From positions 124,001-188,000 of the forward strand of contig NZ_LGCN01000085.1 in assembly GCF_001279005.1 (NCBI RefSeq): 64,000 bases of DNA, in the 5' to 3' direction. Origin of the DNA: Streptomyces caelestis. GTDB taxonomy: Bacteria > Actinomycetota > Actinomycetes > Streptomycetales > Streptomycetaceae. Of the stretch, positions 26,192 to 35,446 are shown in pieces. The notes beneath the pieces are model-generated. The model was not told the DNA's origin. It saw only the letters and a list, made by a program, of their open reading frames with translations, and did no database searches. Made by a program: the position numbers and the translations under genes. Numbering within the stretch: the first letter of the stretch is position 1; the number at the start of each line of letters is the position of its first letter.

Positions 26192-26962
26192 ATGCCCGGC
26201 TTCAGCGGCGGCGCCGTGACCCGCAGCACCCTGCGGCAGCAGATCGCGGACGCGCTCCGTGACGAGGTGCTGGCCGGGCGGCTCCAGCCGGGGCAGGAGT
26301 TCACCGTCAAGGAGATCGCCGATCAGTACGGGGTGTCCGCGACCCCCGTCCGGGAGGCGCTGGTCGACCTGTCGGCACAGGGGCTGCTCGACGCCGACCA
26401 GCACCGGGGTTTCCGGGTGCACGCGTACTCCGTCGACGACTTCCGGGGCATGATCGAGGCCCGCGCCCTGGTGACCGACGGGATGTTCCACGCGCTGACC
26501 GACGGGCCCATGGCCCATCTCCAGCCGGACGCGCCCCCGGTCACCGCCGCCCTCGCCGGGGTGCGCAGACGCGGCGAGGAGGCGCAGCGCGCGGCCCTCG
26601 CCGGGGAGGTCACCGTGCTGATCGGCTACGACCTGCGCTTCTGGCGCGAACTCGGGTCCGTGTTCGGCAACCCGTACCTCACCGACTTCCTGCACCGGCT
26701 GCGCGTGCAGACATGGGTGTGTGTGGTGCAGCGTCTGCGACGGCTGCCCGACCTGCGCGGGCGCCTATGGGCCGCACACACCGATCTGGTCGATGCCTTG
26801 GTGTCCCGGGACACCGATGCGGCCCGCGCGATCGTCGAGTCGTACGACGCGCACGCGCTCTCCCTCGTCGAGGGGCTGACGGACGGTGGTGCGGGTAAGG
26901 GACCCGCACCGGGGTCCGCACAGGGGGAGCCGCCCGCGCCGGGCGCCGATACGCTTTCCTGA
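26192..26962 (+). CDS. GntR-family transcriptional regulator (FadR/FCD type)
   Basis: A 256-residue regulator. The winged HTH is at ~8-75 (Leu-Arg-Gln-Gln-Ile-Ala-Asp-Ala-Leu, then Val-Ser-Ala-Thr-Pro-Val-Arg-Glu-Ala-Leu), and the rest is an all-helical ligand-sensing domain with a charged linker. The final ~25 residues are Gly/Pro-rich and disordered. GAGGGAG at 26174-26180 precedes ATG 26192. No obvious operator was found upstream. Likely targets are its own operon or the preceding aminotransferase. Confidence 0.9.
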   Translation: MPGFSGGAVTRSTLRQQIADALRDEVLAGRLQPGQEFTVKEIADQYGVSATPVREALVDLSAQGLLDADQHRGFRVHAYSVDDFRGMIEARALVTDGMFHALTDGPMAHLQPDAPPVTAALAGVRRRGEEAQRAALAGEVTVLIGYDLRFWRELGSVFGNPYLTDFLHRLRVQTWVCVVQRLRRLPDLRGRLWAAHTDLVDALVSRDTDAARAIVESYDAHALSLVEGLTDGGAGKGPAPGSAQGEPPAPGADTLS

Positions 26963-27005
26963 CCACGAGGACCACCCGACGACCGTGCTGTGTGAGGAGC
27001 CTTCT

Positions 27006-27656
27006 TTGGCCTGTGACCTGTGGCTGGTACCGCTCGTCGACGTGTTGTGCCACACGCCCGACAATCCGTTCGCCGAGGAACTCGCGCAGTACAACGCGGT
27101 GCTGGCCGAAGCGGGCCTGCCACCGGTGCCGGTCTACCAGTACATGCCGGGGCTGACCGGCGAGGTCGCCCCGGTCGCGGGTTTCGACTACGACGCGCTG
27201 CACTTCCTGCGACGGGTGTACCTGCTCCAGGTGTGCGGGCTGCCGGTCACGCCGGTGGACGAACTGGGCGGCGACTACGAGCAGTTGCTGGAGATGTTCG
27301 AGACGACGGCCCAGCAGTCCCACCTGGTCTGGCACTACGACCACGCGGGCGCGTACGTCCCCGTCGACTTCCCGCACCCCCTCGCCAACGACGAACTCCT
27401 CGCGGGCGGCGGCCCTCTGGGCTCCTCCCACGCGCTGCTGCGGGAGCTGGAGCTGATGGCCCCGTCCCTCGGCATCGACCCGATGAACCCTCCACCGGCG
27501 CCCGAACCCCCGCGCGCCCCGACCGAGTTGGAGGAGCCGGCCGTTCCCGCCCCGTACGACCCCAGCCCCTTCGCCCGCGAACGCCACGTCTGGCTGGGCC
27601 TGCACGCGGCGGCGACCCGGAGCCTGGCGCAGGGATCGATGATCGTCTTCAGCTGA
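27006..27656 (+). CDS. Conserved hypothetical protein, TTG start
   Basis: A 216-residue soluble protein I do not recognise beyond a Streptomyces conserved hypothetical. It begins Ala-Cys-Asp-Leu-Trp-Leu-Val-Pro-Leu-Val-Asp after a TTG start; GAGGAG at 26994-26999 sits 6 bp before the TTG, and no ATG or GTG has better support. It is rich in aromatic and acidic residues (Gln-Tyr-Met-Pro-Gly, His-Tyr-Asp-His-Ala-Gly-Ala-Tyr-Val-Pro) with a Pro-rich stretch near residue 165, and no membrane segment. It lies 43 bp after the GntR gene, so both may form one transcript. Confidence 0.75.
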   Translation: MACDLWLVPLVDVLCHTPDNPFAEELAQYNAVLAEAGLPPVPVYQYMPGLTGEVAPVAGFDYDALHFLRRVYLLQVCGLPVTPVDELGGDYEQLLEMFETTAQQSHLVWHYDHAGAYVPVDFPHPLANDELLAGGGPLGSSHALLRELELMAPSLGIDPMNPPPAPEPPRAPTELEEPAVPAPYDPSPFARERHVWLGLHAAATRSLAQGSMIVFS

Positions 27657-27988
27657 CGGCCACCGCATCACGGAGAGCCCCTTCCGCAGGCCCTCCGCGT
27701 CATCACCGGGACCGTCCCGGCCTCGGCGTTCGGGCGGGTGAGGAACGGCTCGTCGGCGGGTCCGAGCTGTCCTGCACACCGAGGACCGGTGGAGCCGTCC
27801 GCCGGCCGGAGCCGCTCCAGGGGCTCCTTCATCGGCTCGGACGGCCTCCCGCTGCGGACGACTTCGTTCGCCTCCTCCGTCTCCTTGCCCGCCTCGGGCA
27901 GCACGCGCATCGCACCCGCCTTCTTCCGGCCGGCACGCACACGCGCTGAGGACTTCGGGCCATGCCCGTTCGCGGCGCGTCTCCCGGT
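27657..27988. other. Gene-free stretch between convergent genes
   Basis: These 332 bp carry no gene I can support. A minus-strand frame at 27668-27940 lacks a ribosome site and resembles no known family. The stretch leads into the long palindrome at 27989-28036. Confidence 0.4.
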
Positions 27989-28036
27989 GCGACCGGAGGC
28001 TGTCTCCCGCCCGGGCGGGAGACAGCCTCCGGTCGC
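27989..28036. terminator. 48-bp perfect palindrome, bidirectional terminator
   Basis: Two 24-base arms pair without mismatch or loop (outer GCGACCGGAG, centre CCCGGG). It lies 12 bp after the purA stop and 332 bp after the opposing gene, and would form a very strong hairpin on either strand. Confidence 0.85.
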
Positions 28037-28047
28037 GTACGGGTGCC

Positions 28048-29331
28048 TCAGAGGAACGAGTTGATCTCGATCGTCTCGTCGCGGCCCGGGCCCACGCCGA
28101 TGGCGGAGATCGGGGCGCCGGACATCTCCTCCAGGGCCTTGACGTAGGCCTGGGCGTTCTTCGGCAGGTCGGAGAAGGACTTCGCCTTGCTGATGTCCTC
28201 GCTCCAGCCCGGCAGCATCTCGTAGACCGGCTTCGCGTGGTGGAAGTCGGACTGCGAGTACGGCAGCTCCTCGACGCGCTTGCCGTCGATCTCGTACGCC
28301 ACGCAGACCGGGATCTGCTCCCAGCCGGTGAGGACGTCGAGCTTGGTGAGGAAGAAGTCGGTGAGGCCGTTGACGCGGGTGGCGTAGCGGGCGATCACCG
28401 CGTCGAACCAGCCGCAGCGGCGGTCACGGCCGGTGGTGACACCGCGCTCGCCGCCGATGCGGCGCAGCGCCTCGCCGTCCTCGTCGAACAGCTCGGTGGG
28501 GAACGGGCCGGCGCCGACGCGGGTCGTGTACGCCTTCAGGATGCCGATGACCCGGCTGATCTTCGTCGGGCCCACGCCCGCGCCCGTGCAGGCGCCGCCC
28601 GCGGTCGGGTTCGACGAGGTGACGAAGGGGTACGTGCCGTGGTCGATGTCGAGCAGGGTGCCCTGGCCGCCCTCGAAGAGGACCACCTTGTCCTGCTCCA
28701 GCGCCTGGTTCAGCACCAGCACCGTGTCGGCGACGTACGGGGCGAGCTTGTCCGCGTAGCCCAGCAGCTCCTCGACCACCTGCTCCACGGCGATCGCGCG
28801 CCGGTTGTAGAACTTGGTGAGCATCTGGTTCTTCACGTCGAGGGCCGCTTCGACCTTCTGGGTGAGGATCGACTCGTCGTACAGGTCCTGGACCCGGATG
28901 CCGACGCGGTTGATCTTGTCGGCGTAGGTCGGGCCGATGCCCCGGCCCGTGGTGCCGATCTTGCGCTTGCCGAGGAAGCGCTCGCTCACCTTGTCCACCG
29001 TCACGTTGTACGACGTGATGATGTGCGCGTTTCCGCTGATCAGGAGCTTGGACGTGTCGACGCCTCGCTCGTTCAGACCGCTCAGCTCGGAGAGCAGGAC
29101 CGACGGGTCGACGACGACTCCGTTGCCGATGACCGGCGTGCAGCCGGGAGACAGGATTCCGGAAGGGAGCAGGTGGAGGGCGTACTTCTGATCACCCACG
29201 ACTACCGTGTGGCCGGCGTTGTTGCCGCCCTGGTAGCGCACCACATAGTCGACGGAACCACCGAGCAGGTCCGTCGCCTTTCCCTTGCCTTCGTCACCCC
29301 ACTGAGCACCGAGCAGCACAAGTGCGGGCAC
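28048..29331 (-). CDS. purA: Adenylosuccinate synthetase
   Basis: A 427-residue enzyme that joins IMP and aspartate using GTP, the first step from IMP to AMP. Visible motifs are Gln-Trp-Gly-Asp-Glu-Gly-Lys-Gly-Lys at ~10-18 with the catalytic [23 protein letters not shown], and Gly-Val-Thr-Thr-Gly-Arg-Asp-Arg-Arg. Length and GTG start (29331) match the family. It is a single-gene unit ending at the 48-bp palindrome. Confidence 0.98.
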   Translation of the reverse strand: MPALVLLGAQWGDEGKGKATDLLGGSVDYVVRYQGGNNAGHTVVVGDQKYALHLLPSGILSPGCTPVIGNGVVVDPSVLLSELSGLNERGVDTSKLLISGNAHIITSYNVTVDKVSERFLGKRKIGTTGRGIGPTYADKINRVGIRVQDLYDESILTQKVEAALDVKNQMLTKFYNRRAIAVEQVVEELLGYADKLAPYVADTVLVLNQALEQDKVVLFEGGQGTLLDIDHGTYPFVTSSNPTAGGACTGAGVGPTKISRVIGILKAYTTRVGAGPFPTELFDEDGEALRRIGGERGVTTGRDRRCGWFDAVIARYATRVNGLTDFFLTKLDVLTGWEQIPVCVAYEIDGKRVEELPYSQSDFHHAKPVYEMLPGWSEDISKAKSFSDLPKNAQAYVKALEEMSGAPISAIGVGPGRDETIEINSFL

Positions 29332-29456
29332 GCGCGTACACCCCTTCCGGGCGGGGCATGTCCAAGGTCAGGGGCGCGCGCGGAGGATCACCGTCGCGTG
29401 CACCGCGACCACCGTTGGCCGCCAACCGTCGGACCGGATGCCCCGGAATAGACGAA

Positions 29457-29482
29457 GCCCCTGGCGCAATAGCGCAAGGGGC
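29457..29482. promoter_or_regulatory. Hairpin in the purA / diacylglycerol-kinase divergent region
   Basis: GCCCCTGGCGC and GCGCAAGGGGC pair with one mismatch over a 4-base loop, 126 bp upstream of purA and 35 bp before the plus-strand start. It could be a leader structure for either gene. Confidence 0.4.
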
Positions 29483-29516
29483 TCTTGCACAAAGATGCTA
29501 CCCGAGGAAGCGAGGC

Positions 29517-30380
29517 ATGGCCGAGGTGGCGACTTCCAGGACCTTTTCCGCGACGTCCGATCAGCTCCTGGTGGTCGTCGATCCGGTCGCCCGGCGGGCG
29601 GACGGCGAATCCGTCCGGATCGCGAAGGACGTGCTCAGCGCGGGTGCGGCGGGCGCCAAGGTGTGCCTGCCGGACGGGCCGGAGGAGTTCGCCCGGGCGC
29701 TGGCGCGGCGCGGGTCGCGGCGGCCGGTGGTGGTCGGCGACGACCGGGCCCTGGTGCGGGCGGTGACGCTGCTGCACCGGCGGCGGGAGCTGGCCGACTG
29801 CGCGCTGTCCCTGGTGCCGGTGGGGGGCGCGCTGTCCCTCGCCCGGTCGCTGGGGGTGCCCATGGGGGCGGTGGCGGCGGCGCGGGCCGTGCTGGACGGG
29901 ACCGAGCGGCGGATGGACCTGCTGGTGGACGACAGCGACGGGGTGGTGCTCGGCGCGCTGCGGATCCCGCCGGCCGGGGGCGTCACCCGGGCGCGGGAGG
30001 GGGCCGAGGGGGCGGGACGTCCCTGGCTGCGGACCTGCCGGTCCCTCATACACACGCTGGCGCCCGCCCGGCCGTCCAGGGCCGTCTCCGACCCCGAGGC
30101 GGGACCGGCGCAATTGCGGGTGGAGGTCGACGGGGCGACGCTCGTCGACCTGCACCAGCCGGTGGAGTCCGTCTCGGTCGCCCCCGACGCCTCCGGAACG
30201 GCCCGGGTGGAGGTGCGCCCGGCGGCGGAGGCGGCTCCGCTGCTCGCGCAGGCCCGCACGGTGACCGTCTCGGGCGCGCACTTCCGCTACCGGGCGGACG
30301 CGACGGTGTCGGGACCGGTGCGGACGCGGACGTGGGTGGTGCGGGAGGGGGCCTGGGGGCTGACGGTGCCGGCGCGGTAG
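29517..30380 (+). CDS. Diacylglycerol kinase catalytic-domain family protein
   Basis: A 287-residue soluble protein annotated in Streptomyces as diacylglycerol kinase family. The N-terminus has a Val-Val-Val-Asp-Pro-Val-Ala strand, and Val-Val-Gly-Asp-Asp-Arg-Ala with Val-Gly-Gly-Ala-Leu-Ser-Leu-Ala-Arg takes the place of the usual Gly-Gly-Asp-Gly-Thr motif; the C-terminal half is a beta-sandwich-like region. Because the standard catalytic Gly-Gly-Asp-Gly is degraded, activity is doubtful. GAGGAAGCGAGGC precedes ATG 29517. It converges with the GbsR gene 12 bp away. Confidence 0.65.
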   Translation: MAEVATSRTFSATSDQLLVVVDPVARRADGESVRIAKDVLSAGAAGAKVCLPDGPEEFARALARRGSRRPVVVGDDRALVRAVTLLHRRRELADCALSLVPVGGALSLARSLGVPMGAVAAARAVLDGTERRMDLLVDDSDGVVLGALRIPPAGGVTRAREGAEGAGRPWLRTCRSLIHTLAPARPSRAVSDPEAGPAQLRVEVDGATLVDLHQPVESVSVAPDASGTARVEVRPAAEAAPLLAQARTVTVSGAHFRYRADATVSGPVRTRTWVVREGAWGLTVPAR

Positions 30381-30392
30381 CGCGACCACGTC

Positions 30393-30890
30393 TCACCCCC
30401 GCCCGAACCGCTCCTCCCGATGCGCCCGCCAGCGCTCCATCATCGCCTCGACCTCCTTCTCCACGAACTCGAAGAAGGCCAGCGTCTCCGCCAGCCGGCG
30501 GCCCGCCGGGGTGTCCGCGCCCAGACTGACGACACCGTCCCGGAGGGCGTCCTCCCAGCGCTTGAGGACGGTCTCGCGGTTGGTGAGGGCCTCGTACCAC
30601 TGGTCGCCGTGGACCCGGTACCGCTCCCGGCGCGAGCCGGGCTCACGCTCGCGCGACACCATGCGCACCTGGGACAGGTAGCGCACCGCGCCGGACACCG
30701 CGGCCGGGGAGATCCTGAGCTGTTCGCCCAGCTCGGCGGAGGTCAGGACGCCGGCGTCGGAGGCCAGCAGGGCTACGAAGACACGGGCGGGCATGCGCGG
30801 GAGCCCGGCTTCCACGAGCTGCGCCGCGAAGTGCTCCACGAACCGCGAGACCACCTCCGGGTCCCGGCCCGTCCCACTCGGCTCCGCCAT
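30393..30890 (-). CDS. GbsR/MarR-family transcriptional regulator
   Basis: A 165-residue winged-HTH protein: Met-Pro-Ala-Arg-Val-Phe-Val-Ala-Leu-Leu, then Leu-Arg-Ile-Ser-Pro-Ala-Ala-Val-Ser-Gly-Ala-Val-Arg-Tyr-Leu (recognition helix near 58-75), a wing with Arg-Arg-Glu-Arg-Tyr, and a dimerising C-terminal helix. It is divergent from an ABC exporter operon with a 16-bp palindrome between the starts, so it very likely represses that operon and perhaps itself. Confidence 0.9.
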   Translation of the reverse strand: MAEPSGTGRDPEVVSRFVEHFAAQLVEAGLPRMPARVFVALLASDAGVLTSAELGEQLRISPAAVSGAVRYLSQVRMVSREREPGSRRERYRVHGDQWYEALTNRETVLKRWEDALRDGVVSLGADTPAGRRLAETLAFFEFVEKEVEAMMERWRAHREERFGRG

Positions 30891-30958
30891 GATCCGATCA
30901 TCTCCCCTGCTCAGACGCCATGGATCAGTCTAGTCGCAGGTTTATACGCTTCCTTAAC

Positions 30959-30974
30959 TTCACAAATTTGTGAA
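30959..30974. promoter_or_regulatory. Operator palindrome for the GbsR/MarR regulator
   Basis: TTCACAAATTTGTGAA is a perfect 16-bp palindrome in an AT-rich island, 20 bp before the ABC gene and 68 bp before the regulator. It resembles MarR-type operators; the assignment rests on position and symmetry. Confidence 0.7.
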
Positions 30975-30994
30975 CAGAGCGTACGTTCCGAAGC

Positions 30995-31891
30995 ATGACG
31001 AAGGCCATCACCGTGTCCGGTCTGCACAAGTCGTTCGGCCGGACCCACGCGCTGGACGGTCTCGACCTGAGCGTCGGGTCGGGCGAGGTCCACGGCTTCC
31101 TCGGCCCCAACGGCTCCGGGAAGTCCACCACCATCCGCGTCCTGCTCGGCCTGCTGCGCGCCGACTCCGGTGCGGCGCGGGTGCTCGGCCGGGACCCGTG
31201 GACGGACGCCGTGGAGATCCACCGCCGCATCGCCTACGTCCCCGGTGACGTGACGCTGTGGCGCAACCTCTCCGGCGGTGAGGTCATCGACCTGTACGGG
31301 AGGCTGCGCGGGGGCCTGGACCCGCGCCGCCGCGCCGAGCTGGTCGAGCGGTTCGAGCTGGACCCGACGAAGAAGGGCCGCACGTACTCCAAGGGCAACC
31401 GGCAGAAGGTCGCCCTGGTCGCCGCGTTCGCCTCCGACGTCGACCTGCTGATCCTGGACGAGCCGACGTCCGGCCTGGACCCGCTGATGGAGGAGGTCTT
31501 CCGGCGCTGTGTCGCCGAGGAGCGGGAGCGCGGGCGGACCGTGCTGCTGTCCTCCCACATCCTCAGCGAGGTGGAGGAGCTGTGCGACAGGGTCAGCATC
31601 ATCCGCAGGGGGCGGACCGTGGAGAGCGGTTCGCTCGCCGAGCTGCGGCATCTGACCCGGACGAGCGTGAGCGCCGAACTCGCCGGGCCGCCCGACGGGC
31701 TCGCCGGACTGCCCGGCGTGCACGACCTCGACGTGCGGGGGCGCAGGGTGCGGCTCCAGGTGGACACCGACAAGCTCGACGCGGTGCTGCGCTCGCTGAG
31801 CGAGTCGGGCGTGCGGTCGCTGACGTCCACCCCGCCGACGCTGGAGGAACTCTTCCTGCGGCACTACCAGGACGAGGTGACCGCCCGATGA
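30995..31891 (+). CDS. ABC transporter ATP-binding protein
   Basis: A 298-residue ATPase of an exporter. Walker A is [10 protein letters not shown] at ~38-47; the signature position reads Tyr-Ser-Lys-Gly-Asn-Arg-Gln-Lys, a variant seen in drug-export subfamilies; Walker B is [10 protein letters not shown], and the switch His is in Ser-Ser-His. A C-terminal ~80-residue accessory domain follows. Its stop overlaps the permease ATG by 4 bp (ATGA). Confidence 0.95.
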   Translation: MTKAITVSGLHKSFGRTHALDGLDLSVGSGEVHGFLGPNGSGKSTTIRVLLGLLRADSGAARVLGRDPWTDAVEIHRRIAYVPGDVTLWRNLSGGEVIDLYGRLRGGLDPRRRAELVERFELDPTKKGRTYSKGNRQKVALVAAFASDVDLLILDEPTSGLDPLMEEVFRRCVAEERERGRTVLLSSHILSEVEELCDRVSIIRRGRTVESGSLAELRHLTRTSVSAELAGPPDGLAGLPGVHDLDVRGRRVRLQVDTDKLDAVLRSLSESGVRSLTSTPPTLEELFLRHYQDEVTAR

Positions 31892-33492
31892 GCGCCGCGG
31901 CCCTCGCCGTACGGCCCACGCGTTCGCGCCAATTCGCCGGCACCGGGATCCTGCTGCGCTTCGCGCTGCGCCGGGACCGGGTGATGATCCCGGTGTGGGT
32001 CGCGGTGAACGCCCTCATGGTGCTCTCCATGCCGAACACGCTGGAGGGCCTGTACGGCACTCCCGCCGAACGCGCCGACCTCGTCGCCCAGATGGCCGGC
32101 AACTCCTCCCTGCGCGCCATGGTCGGCCCCGTCCTCGGCGACTCCCTCGGCGCGCTGACCGCCTGGCGGGCCGGGGTGTACGCGGGGGCGCTGGCCGCCG
32201 TGGCCGGACTGCTGGTCGTCGTACGGCACACCAGGGACGAGGAGGAGAGCGGGCGCCAGGAGCTGGTCGCGTCCGGGATGGTCGGGCGCCGGGCCTCGCT
32301 GACGGCGGCACTGCTCGCGGCGGCCGTCGCGAACGGGGTGCTGGCACTGCTGGTGACGGCGGGACTGGCCGGGCGGGGCGCGGCGGGCGCGCTCGCGTTC
32401 GGGCTCGGCATCGGGGGCGTGGGCATGGTCTTCGCGACCACGGCGGCGATCATGGCCCAGCTGACGGAGAGCGCCCGGCTCGCGCGGGGGCTGACGGCGG
32501 CGGTGCTCGGGGCGGCGTTCGTGCTGCGGGCGGCCGGCGACTCGGTGACGGACGACGGTTCGTCGCCGCTGACCTGGGCGTCACCGCTCGGCTGGCTGAC
32601 GAACCTGCGGGCCTTCGCCGGTGAACGGTGGTGGGTGCTGGGCCTGTTCGCGGGGGCGGTGCTGGTCCAGGGAGCGGTGGCGTACGCGCTCGCCGGACGC
32701 CGGGACCTCGGCATGAGCTTCCTGCCGAGCCGTCCGGGGCCGGCCGCCGGGCGGCTGGGGAGTGCGGGGGCGCTGGCCTGGCGGTTGCAGCGGGGCGGGG
32801 TGCTCGGCTGGAGCACCGGGTTCCTGCTCGCCGGGCTGGTGTACGGCGGGATGGCGAAGGGGGCGGCCGAGCTGGTCGGCGACAACGAGGGCGCCCGGGA
32901 GATCTTCCGGCGGATGGGCGGGCAGTCGGGACTGACGGACGCGTTCCTCGCGGCGATGGCCGGGATGCTGGGGCTGGTGGCCGCGCTGTTCATCGTGGCG
33001 TCGGTGCTGCGGCTGCACGGCGAGGAGACCTCGGGGCGGGCCGAACCGGTCCTCGCGGGGGCCGTCGGACGGCTGCGGTGGGCGGCCGGGCACCTGGCGG
33101 TGGCGTTCGGCGGGGCCGTGGTGCTGATGCTGCTCGCGGGGGCGGGCCTCGCCCTCGGCCACGGTGAGCGGGCGGGAGCGGTCCTGGGCGCGTGCCTGGT
33201 GCAGGTCCCGGCGGTGTGGGTGGTCGGCGGGGTCGCGGTCCTGCTGTACGGGCTGCTGCCCCGGGCGGCGACGGCGGCGTGGGGCGTGGCCGGTGCGGCG
33301 CTGCTGATCGGCTGGGTCGGTCCGGCGCTGGACGTACCGCGGGCGGTACTGGACCTGTCCCCCTTCGGTCATCTGCCGAAGCTGCCGGGCGGGGGGATGG
33401 AGTGGCCCCCGGTGCTGGTCCTCACGGCTCTCGCGGCGGCTCTGGTGGCGGCGGGGCTGGCCGGGCTGCGGCGGCGGGACATGACGACGTGA
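31888..33492 (+). CDS. ABC transporter permease (exporter-type, about 12 TM)
   Basis: A 534-residue integral membrane protein with about 12 hydrophobic segments in two similar halves; each half has an Arg/Glu-rich element ([10 protein letters not shown] and [10 protein letters not shown]). This matches the large single-chain permeases of actinobacterial exporters for drugs or polyketides. It works with the upstream ATPase; the substrate is unknown. Confidence 0.92.
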   Translation: MSAAALAVRPTRSRQFAGTGILLRFALRRDRVMIPVWVAVNALMVLSMPNTLEGLYGTPAERADLVAQMAGNSSLRAMVGPVLGDSLGALTAWRAGVYAGALAAVAGLLVVVRHTRDEEESGRQELVASGMVGRRASLTAALLAAAVANGVLALLVTAGLAGRGAAGALAFGLGIGGVGMVFATTAAIMAQLTESARLARGLTAAVLGAAFVLRAAGDSVTDDGSSPLTWASPLGWLTNLRAFAGERWWVLGLFAGAVLVQGAVAYALAGRRDLGMSFLPSRPGPAAGRLGSAGALAWRLQRGGVLGWSTGFLLAGLVYGGMAKGAAELVGDNEGAREIFRRMGGQSGLTDAFLAAMAGMLGLVAALFIVASVLRLHGEETSGRAEPVLAGAVGRLRWAAGHLAVAFGGAVVLMLLAGAGLALGHGERAGAVLGACLVQVPAVWVVGGVAVLLYGLLPRAATAAWGVAGAALLIGWVGPALDVPRAVLDLSPFGHLPKLPGGGMEWPPVLVLTALAAALVAAGLAGLRRRDMTT

Positions 33493-33501
33493 CCGGGGCC
33501 G

Positions 33502-34095
33502 TCAGTCCATGTACGGCTTGAGCTCCTCGGTGTCGAATTCGATGCCGACGGGCTCCGGAAGCACGACCCTCTTGCCCAACTGGCGCTTCTGGACGTTCCG
33601 GTAACCGACCTCTGGGTCCGGGTCGCTGTGCACGAGGACCGAGCGAAGGTCGCGGTCGATCAGCAGGTAGACGGGGATCCCGGCTTCGGCGTAGGCCTGG
33701 GGCTTCTCCACACGGTCGCGATCGTGCGTGTCCGAGTCGAAGGAGGTGACCTCCACCGTCATCAGCACACCCTCGGTGTCCGCCCAGTCCCCCTGCCCCG
33801 CGAAGTGGGCGACAGGGGCGAGCACCGCGTCCGGCCGGGCCCGGCCCTTGCGGTAGGACTCCACCTTCAGCCCCTGCACCGGGCTGAGATCGAGTTCGGG
33901 CCTGGCCCGCATGCACTGACGGACCAGCCACATGATGATCGCACCGTGATTGCCGTTGGTCACTTTCCTGAGCCCGATCCGTCCGTTGATGAACTCGAAA
34001 CTGACGGTCTCGTCCTCACGCTCGGCGAACTCGGCGATCCGCTCGAACATGTCCACCGACAACCGGGATGACGCGCGTTCTGCCATAACCGTCAT
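33502..34095 (-). CDS. Uma2 family endonuclease
   Basis: A 197-residue Uma2 protein: Glu-Phe-Ile-Asn-Gly-Arg, Gly-Arg-Ala-Arg-Pro-Asp-Ala-Val, Met-Thr-Val-Glu-Val-Thr-Ser-Phe-Asp-Ser and Ala-Glu-Ala-Gly-Ile-Pro-Val-Tyr-Leu-Leu-Ile-Asp preserve the restriction-like core. It is paralogous to the protein at 14374-14951 and shares the whole layout. AAGGAGG lies 5 bp before ATG 34095, which favours that start over the inner ATG at 34086. It converges with the ABC permease gene. Confidence 0.88.
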   Translation of the reverse strand: MTVMAERASSRLSVDMFERIAEFAEREDETVSFEFINGRIGLRKVTNGNHGAIIMWLVRQCMRARPELDLSPVQGLKVESYRKGRARPDAVLAPVAHFAGQGDWADTEGVLMTVEVTSFDSDTHDRDRVEKPQAYAEAGIPVYLLIDRDLRSVLVHSDPDPEVGYRNVQKRQLGKRVVLPEPVGIEFDTEELKPYMD

Positions 34096-34183
34096 GGTGC
34101 CCTCCTTCGCAGGCGCTCACCAGCCTGCCGGACCGCGGACGAGCGCCCGGGCGGATCGGCGACATGATCAGCCGAACGGGTGA

Positions 34184-35407
34184 TCACCCCACCTCCACGG
34201 CCAGCCCCTCCAGCCCTCTGATCACGAAGTTCGGCTTGCGCCTCGGCTCCGCCGCGAGCCGCAGCGTCGGCGCCTTCTCCAGCAGGGCCGTCATCGAGGC
34301 CGCCAGTTCGATGCGGGCCAGCGGGGCGCCGATGCAGTAGTGGATGCCGGCGCTGAAGGAGATGTGCGGGTTGTCGCGGCGGGTGAGGTCCAGGCGTTCC
34401 GGGTCGGCGAAGACCGCCGGGTCGTGGTTGGCGGAGCCGAAGAGCATCGCGATCTCCGCGCCCCTCGGGATCACCTGCCCGTCGATCTCGATCTCGTCGA
34501 GGACCCAGCGTTCGAAGAGCTGGAGCGGGGTGTCGTAGCGCATCAGCTCCTCGACGGCGAAGGGGACGAGGGAGTGGTCCGCGCGCAGGGCGGCGAGCTG
34601 GTCGGGGTGGCGGAACAGGGCCCACCAGCCGTTGACCGTGGAGTTCACGGTGGCCTCGTGGCCGGCGTTCAGCAGCAGGACGCAGGTGGAGATCATCTCC
34701 TGCTCGGTGAGCCGGTCGTCGTCCTCGTCGTGGGCGGCGATCAGGCCCGAGATCAGGTCGTCGCCGGGGTTCTTCCGGCGCTCGGCGATCAGGCCGCGCA
34801 GGTAGTCCGAGAACTCGACCGACGCCCGGACCGCCCTCGCCGCCGTCTCCTGCGACGGGTTCAGCTCGTACATCCCGCAGATCTCCGCCGACCAGGGGCG
34901 CAGCGGCGCCCGGTCCGCCTCCGGGACGCCCAGCATCTCGGCGATCACCGCGACCGGCAGCGGCTCGGCGACGTCCGTGAGCAGGTCGCCGCCGCCCGCC
35001 TCGACCAGCCCGGACACCAGGTCCCGCGCGAGCCGCCGGACGTACGGCCCGAGGCGCTCCACCGTGCGCGGGGTGAACGCCTTCGACACCAGGCGGCGGA
35101 TGCGGGTGTGGTCCGGCGGTTCGAGGTCGAGCATGCCGTGGTCGTTGAGGGTGTGGAACGGCTCGTGCTCCGGCGGCGGGGCGGTGCGGCCGAACTCCTC
35201 GTGGGTGAAGCGGTGCCGGTACGTCCGTCCCAGGCGCCGGTCGCGCAGCAGCGCCGAGACGTCCGCGTGGTGCGCGACCAGCCACTGGTCCGTCGGCTCG
35301 AAGTACCGCACCCGGCCCTGTTCCCGCAGCTCGGCGTAGGCGGGGTACGGGTCGGCGACGAACGCGGGGTCCCACGGGTCGAACGCGGGGCGGGGATGGG
35401 CTGTCAT
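34184..35407 (-). CDS. Cytochrome P450 (CYP107-like)
   Basis: A 407-residue soluble bacterial P450. The haem-binding loop Phe-Ser-Ala-Gly-Ile-His-Tyr-Cys-Ile-Gly has its ligand Cys at 358; the K-helix is Glu-Glu-Leu-Met-Arg near 281; the I-helix is Leu-Leu-Asn-Ala-Gly-His-Glu-Ala-Thr near 242, with His-Glu-Ala-Thr in place of the commoner Asp-Glu-Thr-Thr. It would hydroxylate a small hydrophobic substrate with a ferredoxin partner; none is encoded nearby. It starts 39 bp after a response-regulator gene on the same strand and may belong to that transcript. Family assignment below P450 is by resemblance. Confidence 0.93.
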   Translation of the reverse strand: MTAHPRPAFDPWDPAFVADPYPAYAELREQGRVRYFEPTDQWLVAHHADVSALLRDRRLGRTYRHRFTHEEFGRTAPPPEHEPFHTLNDHGMLDLEPPDHTRIRRLVSKAFTPRTVERLGPYVRRLARDLVSGLVEAGGGDLLTDVAEPLPVAVIAEMLGVPEADRAPLRPWSAEICGMYELNPSQETAARAVRASVEFSDYLRGLIAERRKNPGDDLISGLIAAHDEDDDRLTEQEMISTCVLLLNAGHEATVNSTVNGWWALFRHPDQLAALRADHSLVPFAVEELMRYDTPLQLFERWVLDEIEIDGQVIPRGAEIAMLFGSANHDPAVFADPERLDLTRRDNPHISFSAGIHYCIGAPLARIELAASMTALLEKAPTLRLAAEPRRKPNFVIRGLEGLAVEVG

Positions 35408-35446
35408 GGGCGGACGGTAGCCCGGCGCCCCGCGCCCTGACCAGGG

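Noticed and set aside
27668..27940. Minus-strand 90-residue frame before the purA palindrome
   Set aside because: No ribosome site, no recognisable family, unusual composition; left as gene-free.
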